Below the pieces are notes generated by a model that saw only the letters and a program-made list of their open reading frames with translations, did no database searches and had not been told where the DNA came from. A program made the translations under genes and the position numbers. 64,000 bases of DNA from Deltaproteobacteria bacterium (GTDB lineage Bacteria; Myxococcota_A; Polyangia; Polyangiales; Houyiibacteriaceae): contig JAEPMI010000013.1 in assembly GCA_017644045.1 (NCBI GenBank), positions 62,001-126,000 on the forward strand, in the 5' to 3' direction. The first letter of the stretch is position 1; every line of letters starts with the position of its first letter. Positions 7,717 through 16,739 of this stretch are shown piece after piece.

Positions 7717-9817
7717 ACGGCTGATGATCCTCTGCCTCGCCGTGGTCTTGGGCTGCGGTGACGACGACGACGGTGGACCGGTCGACGGCGGCGGTGACGC
7801 GTGCGTTCTCAACGTGCGGAGCGGTGCCATGGGCGGCGATGGATCGATGGCCGCACCCTTCGGCCGGTTGGACGACGCGCTGGCCGTGGCCGTCAGCGGC
7901 GACGTGGTCTGTCTGGGCTCCGGCGAGTTCGTGCCGCCCGGCGGGGCCATCACCGTACCGGTCGTCATCCGGGGTCAGGGGAGCGCCGAGTCGGCCGCGT
8001 CGAGCGTGATCACCTCGGCCCTCGGCGGGTGTCAGCCGGCGTCGCTCCTCACGCAGCAGCGCGCGCCGGTCCGGGACCGCGTGGACACCGACGCGGTCGT
8101 CGTGACGACGGCGCCGGTCACGCTCGAGTCGCTGGTCCTCACCGGGTGCTCCGTCGGCGTCGCCGGCGTGGCGGCGGATCTGACGCTCGACGACGTGCGG
8201 ATCCAGGACGTGATCAGCGGCGTCCACGTGGAGGACGCGGCGCTGACCGTGCGTGACTCGATCTTCAGCCCCGGCACGAGCTTTCCCTATCCGCCGGACG
8301 GTCCAGCCGCCGCCGGCGCCTTCGTGACCGGCGGCTCGGCGACCATCACGGGGACCACCTTCGACACGGACCGCGCGCTCGCGGGGTTGCTCGGTTTCGA
8401 GTCGGGCATCGACCTGGACACCTCGACCCTCTTCGGCGGCTACATCGGCTTCGGCATCCTCAACGACACCGCCGGCCAGTCGGTGCGGGTCGGCACCGGC
8501 ACGGTGGTCGAGGGCCTGCGCGACGCGGGTGAGTCGGTGGCTCGCAACGTCGTCTTCGGCGCCACGGTCGACGTCGAGGGCCTCATCGTCCGCGACTCGG
8601 AGGGCACCGCGCTGGCGATCGGCGACGGGACCGCGATGGTGCGCGACGTGCAGCTCGCCGGGACCGACGGACTGGTGGTCCGCGGGGCGAGCGTCACCCT
8701 GGCGGGGACCAACCGGATCGACTCCACCTTCCGCGGCATGCTCGTCGCCGGATCGGAGGACGGGCCGGGCAATCTCACGATCGAGGGCAGCGTCGAGTCT
8801 CGCGGGACGCCGCTCGGCCACGTCGCGGTGATCGACGCGGGCGACGCCGCGACGCTGACGGTCGGTGGCAGCCTCGACCTCGAGGGTGGCGAGGGAGGGA
8901 TCGTGACCTTCGCGCCGAGCTCGACCGTGACGGTCACCGGTGCCCTGCGAATGAGCACGCTCGCGCTGGCGGGTGCGATCGCCTTCGAGGGGAACGTGGA
9001 CCTCGGCGCCGCGACGATCGACGGCGCGGGCATCGGCGCGTTCGGGAGCGGGGATGCGTCGCTGACGCTCGACGGTGCGACGATCACGAACATCGAGATC
9101 GGCGTGGCGCTCCAGGACTCGGCGGTGTTGAGCGCCACCGACGTCGTGGTCACGGACCCGAGCGAGCAGGGGATGCGACTTCGGGGTGGTGCGTCGACGG
9201 TGACCGGCGGGTCGATCACGGGCGCCGGCTCGGTCGGCATCCTGACCACGGCCGACGCGACCATCGACGGGACGAGCATCAGCGAGACCGGCGGCGTGGG
9301 GATCGAGGCTCAGGACGGCGCCGCCGTCACCGTGACCAACGCTTCCTTCGACTCGAACGTCGGGGCCGGCGTCGCGTTCCGGAACTCGAGCGGAGAGGTG
9401 TCGGGCTCCTCGTTCGCCGGGTCGCTGCCGAACGCTCGCGGGCGGGCCGACGAGATCCTCCTCGACGCGCAGGACGGAGCCACCACCCGCGAGGTGATCG
9501 TCCGGGCGAACAACTTCGATCTCACCGTTCCGCGCACCTGCATCGACGAGTGCGCGGTCTTCATGGCCGACGGTCCGGGGGCGGTCGGGATCGTCATGCC
9601 CAACTGCCTGCGCGCATCGGCGGATCCCGGAACGCGCACGGTGGTCGATCAGGACGGCGCGAGCATCATGGCCGACGCCGGCTTGGTCTGGACCGGTTTG
9701 CTCGCGGGCCTCGGCACCGACCTCGGGTTGACGACCGGCAGCTCCGCGTCGGCGCCGACTCGCTCGGTCATGCTCGACGCTTCCGCGATCCCCGACGTGT
9801 TCAGTCCGCCGCGCTGA
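7709..9817 (+). CDS. Parallel beta-helix lipoprotein (pectate-lyase-fold-like), unknown function
   Basis: A 702-residue lipoprotein. The signal peptide ends in the lipobox VLGC and is followed by an acidic GDDDDGG linker. From about residue 40 the sequence has the pattern of a right-handed parallel beta-helix: an N-terminal DUF1565-like stretch (DGSMAAPFGRLDDAL) and then many short hydrophobic turns with regularly spaced T/V/I and G/N. No catalytic residues of polysaccharide lyases can be assigned, so a binding or structural role at the surface is as likely as an enzymatic one. The ATG at 7709 lies inside the previous gene, whose stop it overlaps by eight bases, with an AAGGAG site just upstream. 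The 3' end overlaps the convergent kinase gene by 17 bases. Confidence 0.75.
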   Translation: MAERLMILCLAVVLGCGDDDDGGPVDGGGDACVLNVRSGAMGGDGSMAAPFGRLDDALAVAVSGDVVCLGSGEFVPPGGAITVPVVIRGQGSAESAASSVITSALGGCQPASLLTQQRAPVRDRVDTDAVVVTTAPVTLESLVLTGCSVGVAGVAADLTLDDVRIQDVISGVHVEDAALTVRDSIFSPGTSFPYPPDGPAAAGAFVTGGSATITGTTFDTDRALAGLLGFESGIDLDTSTLFGGYIGFGILNDTAGQSVRVGTGTVVEGLRDAGESVARNVVFGATVDVEGLIVRDSEGTALAIGDGTAMVRDVQLAGTDGLVVRGASVTLAGTNRIDSTFRGMLVAGSEDGPGNLTIEGSVESRGTPLGHVAVIDAGDAATLTVGGSLDLEGGEGGIVTFAPSSTVTVTGALRMSTLALAGAIAFEGNVDLGAATIDGAGIGAFGSGDASLTLDGATITNIEIGVALQDSAVLSATDVVVTDPSEQGMRLRGGASTVTGGSITGAGSVGILTTADATIDGTSISETGGVGIEAQDGAAVTVTNASFDSNVGAGVAFRNSSGEVSGSSFAGSLPNARGRADEILLDAQDGATTREVIVRANNFDLTVPRTCIDECAVFMADGPGAVGIVMPNCLRASADPGTRTVVDQDGASIMADAGLVWTGLLAGLGTDLGLTTGSSASAPTRSVMLDASAIPDVFSPPR

Positions 9818-12161
9818 CGGCCAAGCGAAAGCCGAGGTCCGCGCTCACGTGGGCCACGTCCATCGAGCCGCGGAAGGCGGCGGCGCAGCGGTGGGCCCGT
9901 GAGCTCCACGCGCCGCCCTTCACGCATCGGAAGCGCTCGTCGTCGAGGTAGAGCGACGAGGTCCACTCGGCGATGCCTCCGGCCATGTCCACGACCCCGA
10001 AGGGCGAGACGTCGGTGGTGAACGTCCCGATCGGCTCGGGCCTCGGTTGACCCGGGCGGGAGCTCCGCATCTTGCAGAGCGCGGGATCGAAGCGCTGGCC
10101 CCAGGGGTGGTGGCGACCGTCTGCGCCCCGGGCGGCGCGCTCCCACTCCCGGTCGGTGGGCAGCCGATAGGCGATGCCATCGCGCTCGGAGAGCCAGGCG
10201 ATGTACGCCTCTGCGTCGTGGGCGCTGATTCCGAAAACGGGGAACGCGGCGTCCCAGGTGTCGCCGTCCTCGTCCTCCGGGGGGATGGCGACCTTGCCGT
10301 CGATGATCTTCCAGTAGGGTCCGCCTTCGGCCGTCGCGCGGGGTCCGCGCAGGAGGGCGTCCATCGGGTCGTCCATCGAACGGAGCCAGCGGAGGTATTC
10401 GCCGCACGCCACCGGCGCTCGCGCCAGCGCGAACCCAGGCACCTCGACGGTGCGCGTGTCGCCGGTGCCGTCGTCGCCGCCGAGCTCGGCCACCCCCGTG
10501 TGGATCCACGCGAAGCCGCTCGGGACTCGTTCGGGGATGTCGACCTCGAGCACCACGGCCTCTCCCGCCTGGGCGACGAAGGGAAGGTAGGAGACTTGCT
10601 GTCCTTCGATCCGCACCCGATAGGAGCCGGCCGGGACCTCGCGCACGGTCTGGATCGATCCGAGCGAGCGCGTGGTGAGGCGCCCGTGGCTCGGCTCGAA
10701 GCGTTCGATCGTCGCCGGCAGCGCACACTCGATGCGCAGGACGGCCGGCTGCTCGAGACGACGGCGCACCTCTTCTCCACCCACCCGCACGGCCTGACGG
10801 GTGGCGCGCCGCGCCGCTCGCTCGTCGCCCATCGCCAGGTAGCGTTCGCGCCGCCCCAGCTGCAGCGAGACCCACTCCTCCTTGGCGGTCGGGTGCTCGG
10901 GGACCGCGTCGAGCGCCGCGTCGAGCGCGACGATGGCGGCCTCCTCGGCGTCGTCCCGTTGGGTCTCCACCCGCGCAAGGTCTTCCTCCAGACCCCAGAG
11001 CCGCTCCTTCTCTTCGAGGGGCGCGTGCGGCGGAACGGCGCGAGATTGACGGTCGAGCTCGACGCGCTCGCGCGCCACCGTTCGGGTCAGCGCTTGCGCG
11101 GCGCGCCAGGACTCGCGGGCCTCGGCGATCCGTCGCTCGGCCTCCGCGTGCCGCCGCTCCTCTTCGAAGCGGCCATCGAGCCAGCCCTCGATCCGGTCGA
11201 CCAGCGCAGCGGCGGAGGGCGGGCGGCCGTCGGCTTCCTTCGCCAGGCACTCCATCGCGAGGTCCGAGAGATCCCGCGGGACCGGCCGGTCGGTCACGCG
11301 CTCGCTCGCCGGGATGGGCATGTCGTGCAGCAGGGCGACGAGCTGTTCGGGCAGGGTGCTCTTCTCGATCGGGCGGCGGAGCGTGAGCAGCTCGTAGAGC
11401 ACCGCGCCGAGCGAGTAGACGTCGGCGCGCGCGTCCACGATCGGCTCGCCGCGCGCCTGCTCGGGCGCCATGTAGAGGGGAGTGCCCACCATCGTGCCCG
11501 GCTGCGTCAGCGGCGAGGGACCGAGGCGCGCGAGGCCGAAGTCGGTCACCAGCAGGTCGCCGGTCGGGCCCAGGATCATGTTCTGCGGCTTCAGGTCACG
11601 GTGGACCACGCCGCGCTCGTGGGCGGCGTGCACGGCCATGCAGGCGTTCGCGAAGTGCCGCATCAACCGGACCATCGGCACCGTCGGCTGGGTCGCCAGC
11701 TCGGCGAGGTACTCGGCGAGCGTTCGATGCTTCAGCAGGGGCATCGTGAAGAAGGGCCGCCCGTCGTTCACCGCGCCGGCGTCGAAGACCGGCATCACGT
11801 GGGGGTGCGCGATCTGCGCCATCAGCCGCGCCTCGGCGATGAAGCGGTTCACGTCGTCGACGGCGAGCTCGCCCGCGCCGCGGAGGATCTTCATCGCGAC
11901 GTCGCGCTCGAGCACCCGGTCGAACGCGCGCTTCACCTCGCCTTGCAGGCCCTTGCCCAGGAGCTCGCCGATCTCGTAGCGGTCGGCGCTCCCGGCGCGC
12001 CACGAGCCGCTCCGGGGTGCGGCGTCGGCCTCGCCGACGGAGGCCATCGTGCCGCTGAGTGGGTCGACCGGCGGCGGCTTGCTGACCGACGCCATGGTCC
12101 CCTCGAGCTCCGAGATCGTGTCGCTCAGTCTCGGCGCGTCGGGCTGGTCGGAGTCCCCCAT
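9801..12161 (-). CDS. Ser/Thr protein kinase fused to an FGE-sulfatase-like (SUMF1) domain
   Basis: A 786-residue cytosolic protein. Residues about 1-60 form a linker that carries the motif GTMASV twice. A complete Hanks-type kinase domain follows (about 62-330), with Gly-loop GKGLQGEV, catalytic lysine in VAMKIL, HRDLKPQN, DFG and APE. A charged helical stretch comes next, then a PEGA-like beta domain (about 470-540), and the C-terminus (about 550-786) is an FGE-sulfatase-type fold with GEYLRWL, YRLPTDREWERAARG, WG and VKGGAW landmarks. In this family the C-terminal domain usually serves as a binding or output module; true formylglycine activity is not implied. The ATG at 12161 is chosen because the longer GTG at 12194 adds an atypical basic leader. 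Kinase residues look intact. Confidence 0.85.
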   Translation of the reverse strand: MGDSDQPDAPRLSDTISELEGTMASVSKPPPVDPLSGTMASVGEADAAPRSGSWRAGSADRYEIGELLGKGLQGEVKRAFDRVLERDVAMKILRGAGELAVDDVNRFIAEARLMAQIAHPHVMPVFDAGAVNDGRPFFTMPLLKHRTLAEYLAELATQPTVPMVRLMRHFANACMAVHAAHERGVVHRDLKPQNMILGPTGDLLVTDFGLARLGPSPLTQPGTMVGTPLYMAPEQARGEPIVDARADVYSLGAVLYELLTLRRPIEKSTLPEQLVALLHDMPIPASERVTDRPVPRDLSDLAMECLAKEADGRPPSAAALVDRIEGWLDGRFEEERRHAEAERRIAEARESWRAAQALTRTVARERVELDRQSRAVPPHAPLEEKERLWGLEEDLARVETQRDDAEEAAIVALDAALDAVPEHPTAKEEWVSLQLGRRERYLAMGDERAARRATRQAVRVGGEEVRRRLEQPAVLRIECALPATIERFEPSHGRLTTRSLGSIQTVREVPAGSYRVRIEGQQVSYLPFVAQAGEAVVLEVDIPERVPSGFAWIHTGVAELGGDDGTGDTRTVEVPGFALARAPVACGEYLRWLRSMDDPMDALLRGPRATAEGGPYWKIIDGKVAIPPEDEDGDTWDAAFPVFGISAHDAEAYIAWLSERDGIAYRLPTDREWERAARGADGRHHPWGQRFDPALCKMRSSRPGQPRPEPIGTFTTDVSPFGVVDMAGGIAEWTSSLYLDDERFRCVKGGAWSSRAHRCAAAFRGSMDVAHVSADLGFRLAVSAAD

Positions 12162-12215
12162 TGAGATGGGACGATAGCGCAACCGGCCCAGCACGCTGAA
12201 GGCCGGACGCGTCGA

Positions 12216-12240
12216 CGCCCCACCGAGAACTGGCGGGGCG
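12216..12240 (-). terminator. Candidate hairpin after the PiT-like gene
   Basis: A 9-bp stem with a 7-base loop lies 23 bases past the stop of the PiT-like gene. On the minus strand it pairs fully with one G-U wobble; on the plus strand the same position is an A-C mismatch, which favours a minus-strand role. No U-tract follows, so Rho-independent termination is uncertain. Confidence 0.4.
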
Positions 12241-12262
12241 CCGAAGCTGGAGTGAGCTGGGC

Positions 12263-13378
12263 TCAGCTACCGAGGATGCCCTCGCGGAAGGCGTCGTTGG
12301 CGGCGAACGCCAGACCCAGCGAGACCACCAGGCCAATGGTGACGTAGAGGAGGTCCTTGCCGGCGAGCTTGAAGGCGTTCTTCATGCCGTGGTCACTGGC
12401 TCCGCGGAAGGTCATGGCGATCTCGCGACCGGCGAGGAGGCCGACGAAGACCCAGGTAGTGCTCATCGGGATGCCGGACTGGATCTTGAAGACGTAGAGG
12501 ATGACGGCGTAGACGAGGTCGACGATCGTGGCGGCGCGAACGTCGACCACTCGCGACTTCTCGTCGACGACCTTCTGGACCTTCTCGCCGCCCAGCTTGA
12601 AGAGCAGTCCCAGGCCGATGAAGATGGTGACCCCGAAAGCGGCGAACTCCACCCAGCTGAGCGAGCGGGGCAGGTAGACCGCGATGTTCGAGGCGTCCTG
12701 CATCAGCCACACGGACCAGAGCAGGCCGGTGGTGCACCACTGGAAGACGCGCCACCAGGGCTTGGCCTCGGAGCCCTGCTGCCAGCGGTCGACGATCTTC
12801 GCGACCGCCATCCAGACCACGATGGCCGCGCCGAAGGCGACCGCATAGCCCATCAGGCTCTTGGTGAGGACCTTGCCGACGCTCGACGCTTCGGTGGCGA
12901 AGCACGTCAGGAGCAGGAAGGTGGTAGAGACCGGGATGCCGAAGCGCGTGAGAATGAGCAGAACGACCGGGGCCGCGAGCTGCAGGTACGTGAAGCTGGT
13001 CGGTGTCTCGGCGAAGCCCTTGGAGGCGAGTCGCTCGAACGTGACGTCACCGCTGTAGGTGACCCAGCTGTAGGCGACCGTGGCCAGGAAGATGGCTCCG
13101 ATGAAGAGCCAAAGGGACCACCAGGGCTTCCCGCGGTTCGACGCGATGAAGGTCCCGAGGGTCTGAACGCTGTCGTTGGCGACGGCGGAGTACCCCGCCA
13201 GTGCGAAACCGATCCACCGCGCGATGCCTGCGTAGGGCTGGAAAATCCCGATCGCGATCAGCGCCGTCGCAATCCCCATCAGGAAGAAACGCTCCTTCTC
13301 CAGGAGCGTGACGAAGGGGCGCCCCGCGGTCAGTCCGGCGGAGGAGCTGATGGGCGCGGTTTGGGCTTGGGTGGTCAC
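12263..13378 (-). CDS. PiT-family-like inorganic phosphate transporter
   Basis: A 371-residue inner-membrane protein with about ten hydrophobic segments. Two inverted halves carry PiT-like signatures: AVANDSVQTLGTFIAS near residue 60 (compare GANDVANAFGT) with IPVSTTF, and IPMSTTW in the second half (compare the STTH motif). PiT permeases move metal-phosphate complexes by proton or sodium symport. The usual His after STT is replaced by Phe/Trp, so substrate or coupling could differ. The GTG at 13378 puts a short hydrophilic N-terminus before the first helix; the long upstream frame to 13621 lies in the porin gene and is rejected. A near-perfect Pho box stands 45 bases upstream, which fits phosphate-starvation control. 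It is the last gene of the Pho island. Confidence 0.75.
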   Translation of the reverse strand: MTTQAQTAPISSSAGLTAGRPFVTLLEKERFFLMGIATALIAIGIFQPYAGIARWIGFALAGYSAVANDSVQTLGTFIASNRGKPWWSLWLFIGAIFLATVAYSWVTYSGDVTFERLASKGFAETPTSFTYLQLAAPVVLLILTRFGIPVSTTFLLLTCFATEASSVGKVLTKSLMGYAVAFGAAIVVWMAVAKIVDRWQQGSEAKPWWRVFQWCTTGLLWSVWLMQDASNIAVYLPRSLSWVEFAAFGVTIFIGLGLLFKLGGEKVQKVVDEKSRVVDVRAATIVDLVYAVILYVFKIQSGIPMSTTWVFVGLLAGREIAMTFRGASDHGMKNAFKLAGKDLLYVTIGLVVSLGLAFAANDAFREGILGS

Positions 13379-13423
13379 GGTCGGAACCCTGAGACCGGTC
13401 GGTTGATGCTTCGCAACGGGTTT

Positions 13424-13441
13424 GTGACAGGATGGTGACAG
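13424..13441 (-). promoter_or_regulatory. Pho box upstream of the PiT-like gene
   Basis: On the minus strand the site reads CTGTCAC-CATC-CTGTCAC, two identical 7-mers at 11-bp spacing. Each matches the E. coli PhoB half-site CTGTCAT in six of seven positions. Its edge is 45 bases from the GTG start. It is the best of the six sites in the island. Confidence 0.85.
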
Positions 13442-13475
13442 CGGGTGAGCCGACTGACTTCGCTCACAGGCGCCG

Positions 13476-14942
13476 TCAGAGGGCCACCTGAAGTTGCAGG
13501 CGAATTCGGTGACCGCCCTCATCGATGGAATCGGCCCACAAACGGCTGTAGTCGAGCTGGACCTTGTAGGGGTGGCGGCCGGGGTAGTAGCTGACGCCGC
13601 CCGTGAGCTCGTTCGCGTCACCGAGTGACGTGGTGCCGATTCCCCGGAGGAACGAGTAACGACCGGCGATTTCGAGGGGGAGCCTCGGGATCAGGAAGCC
13701 CGCCTGGATGTTTCCACCAATACCGTTGCGCGGGTCTTCCACGGGGATGGGGTTGCCCATGTCGTCCACGGCGTTGCCAGGGATGCGGTCGCCTTGGCGC
13801 CAGCCGAGCTCGACGATCGACGAGAAGCCGGCCCACTTGAAGATGGCATCCGCGAAGATGTGGTGGGTGTCGGTCGTACCGCCATCGGCGGGTGCGGACC
13901 CGATGATGCCGCGGTCGCGTCGGGCGCGGTCGATGTGGGTGTAGCCCGCGCCGATCGAGAGGCGCGGGTGGACGCGCTCGAAATCGACTTCGCTGTAGTC
14001 GTTGAAGAGACCGAAGGGCAGGTACTCGATGCGGCTCAGGTACATCATCCCGAAGTCGTCCACGCCGCGGGCGCCACGACCACGGGCGATGTACAGGCCG
14101 AGGTAGTAGCGGAGCCGCTCGAGACCGAGGAAGTCTTTGCTCCGGAGGTCGAAGCCGACGTCGCGGTCGAGGGTGAATTCCCCGTTGTAGATCGAGCGAT
14201 CGACCAGCTGAAGGTTGCCGGAAGAGATCACTCGCTGGCGGTTCGAGGGGATCTTGTACTGGCCGACCCGGAACTGGAAATCTCGGAAGCGAGTGAAGTC
14301 GATGTAGAAGTCGAGCAGTGGCGAGCGGGTGGCGACCCGGTCCTCGTCGTCGAGGTTGTTGCGGATCCCCATGTCGTTCGGGGAGACCGCGAGCTCCATC
14401 TTGAATCGAACGTCTTCGCTGAACATGAAGCCGGCGAGCTGGAGTCGGGCTCGGCGGAGGCGAACCTGCTGACCCCACGGACCGCCGTCCGGGCCCGTGC
14501 CCTCCCACGCAATCTGCACTCGCGCGCGGACCTCGAGCCGAAAGCGGTCGTCGGCGCTCGTGACTCGAAGGCCCTTCCCCGGCACGAAGAGGATGTCCGC
14601 GGCGTCGACGGGGTGACTGCCGGCCAAGGCCTCGTCCCCGGGTGGAAGCAGCTCGTGCTCGTCTCCGAGTGCGGGCCCCTGCGGCTCCGGTTCGGGCTCG
14701 GGTGCGGGTGTCGCTACGACGGCCGGCGACGGCGCCTCTTCAGCCCCGTCCGCAGCCGGTTCTTCGACGACATCGTCGCCAGGGGGAGGCGGAACCTCGC
14801 TCTCGGTCGAGTCGGTCGTCGCCTCGGCCGGGTCGTCCGTCGGCGTCGGCTCGGGCCCGGCGTCGGGAACCTGGGCGAGTCCGAGAGAGGTCCACCCCAG
14901 CAGCACCGAGAGGGCGACCAGCACGTGCGTTCGTCGAGTCAC
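13476..14942 (-). CDS. Phosphate-selective porin O/P family outer-membrane protein
   Basis: A 488-residue outer-membrane channel. The signal peptide (about 1-23) is followed by an unusual Pro/Glu/Asp-rich linker (about 25-115). The beta-barrel begins near GLRVTSADDRFRLEV, and its features match the OprO/OprP porin family: the RLRRARLQLAG strand, the FRVGQYKIPSNRQ strand, the RDVGFDL strand and a C-terminal strand RLQLQVAL ending in Leu. In Pseudomonas, OprP and OprO are phosphate- and polyphosphate-selective and induced under phosphate starvation; phosphate selectivity is inferred here from the family, the neighbouring permease and the Pho box 73 bases upstream. The acidic N-terminal linker is longer than in typical members and its role is unknown. 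Confidence 0.8.
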   Translation of the reverse strand: MTRRTHVLVALSVLLGWTSLGLAQVPDAGPEPTPTDDPAEATTDSTESEVPPPPGDDVVEEPAADGAEEAPSPAVVATPAPEPEPEPQGPALGDEHELLPPGDEALAGSHPVDAADILFVPGKGLRVTSADDRFRLEVRARVQIAWEGTGPDGGPWGQQVRLRRARLQLAGFMFSEDVRFKMELAVSPNDMGIRNNLDDEDRVATRSPLLDFYIDFTRFRDFQFRVGQYKIPSNRQRVISSGNLQLVDRSIYNGEFTLDRDVGFDLRSKDFLGLERLRYYLGLYIARGRGARGVDDFGMMYLSRIEYLPFGLFNDYSEVDFERVHPRLSIGAGYTHIDRARRDRGIIGSAPADGGTTDTHHIFADAIFKWAGFSSIVELGWRQGDRIPGNAVDDMGNPIPVEDPRNGIGGNIQAGFLIPRLPLEIAGRYSFLRGIGTTSLGDANELTGGVSYYPGRHPYKVQLDYSRLWADSIDEGGHRIRLQLQVAL

Positions 14943-14964
14943 GCGTCCCAGCTACGTGGCGTTT

Positions 14965-14991
14965 GTGAACTCCACGTGACGCGAACGTGCC
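14965..14991 (-). promoter_or_regulatory. Weaker 11-bp GTGAC-like repeats close to the porin start
   Basis: Three degenerate repeats on the plus strand, GTGAA, GTGAC and GTGCC, begin at 14965, 14976 and 14987, exactly 11 bases apart. This is the spacing of PhoB subunits. They lie downstream of the stronger site and within 50 bases of the start codon, so they may be an auxiliary or repressing site, or chance. Confidence 0.35.
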
Positions 14992-15015
14992 TATGAGGCA
15001 GCGAAGATGACCAAC

Positions 15016-15033
15016 GTGACAGACGAGTGACTC
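15016..15033 (-). promoter_or_regulatory. Pho box upstream of the porin gene
   Basis: The minus strand reads GAGTCAC-TCGT-CTGTCAC, again GTCAC-N6-GTCAC with an 11-bp period. Its edge is 73 bases from the porin start, leaving room for a -10 element and leader. Confidence 0.75.
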
Positions 15034-15074
15034 GCTTTTCCGGTGTACGCGTTCTCCGCCTCGGACGGAATAGT

Positions 15075-15107
15075 GAGAGCCCCCGGCGCGGTGCGCCGGG
15101 GGCTCTC
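15075..15107 (-). terminator. Perfect 15-bp hairpin after the surface lipoprotein gene
   Basis: Stem gagagcccccggcgc and its exact complement enclose a 3-base loop, 45 bases past the lipoprotein stop. It is by far the most stable intergenic hairpin seen here. The U-tract is poor on the minus strand (ACTATTCC), and the opposite side is GT-rich. It separates the lipoprotein transcript from the porin's own Pho box. Confidence 0.75.
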
Positions 15108-15151
15108 GTTGGGTTGGTTGGTGGGTCGGCGGAGGTGGTCCGCCGACGGGC

Positions 15152-16612
<1,461 letters not shown>

Positions 16613-16696
16613 GTCCCTCTTCCTTGGAATCGGTCGCGGTGCGCGACTCTTGGGCGACTACCTAGGAGGCCCATGCTGCCGACGTGCATCGCGCCA

Positions 16697-16714
16697 GTGA
16701 CATGGCCGTGACAC
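16697..16714 (-). promoter_or_regulatory. Pho box upstream of the surface lipoprotein gene
   Basis: The minus strand reads GTGTCAC-GGCC-ATGTCAC, with GTCAC repeated at exactly 11 bp. It lies in the 127-base gap between the receptor stop and the lipoprotein start. Confidence 0.8.
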
Positions 16715-16739
16715 GGAGCGAGGAAGTGAGGACGCGCAG

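Noticed and set aside
13445-13467. Hairpin GTGAGC/GCTCAC after the porin stop as a terminator
   Set aside because: Only six base pairs with an 11-base loop and no U-tract; too weak to list as a terminator.
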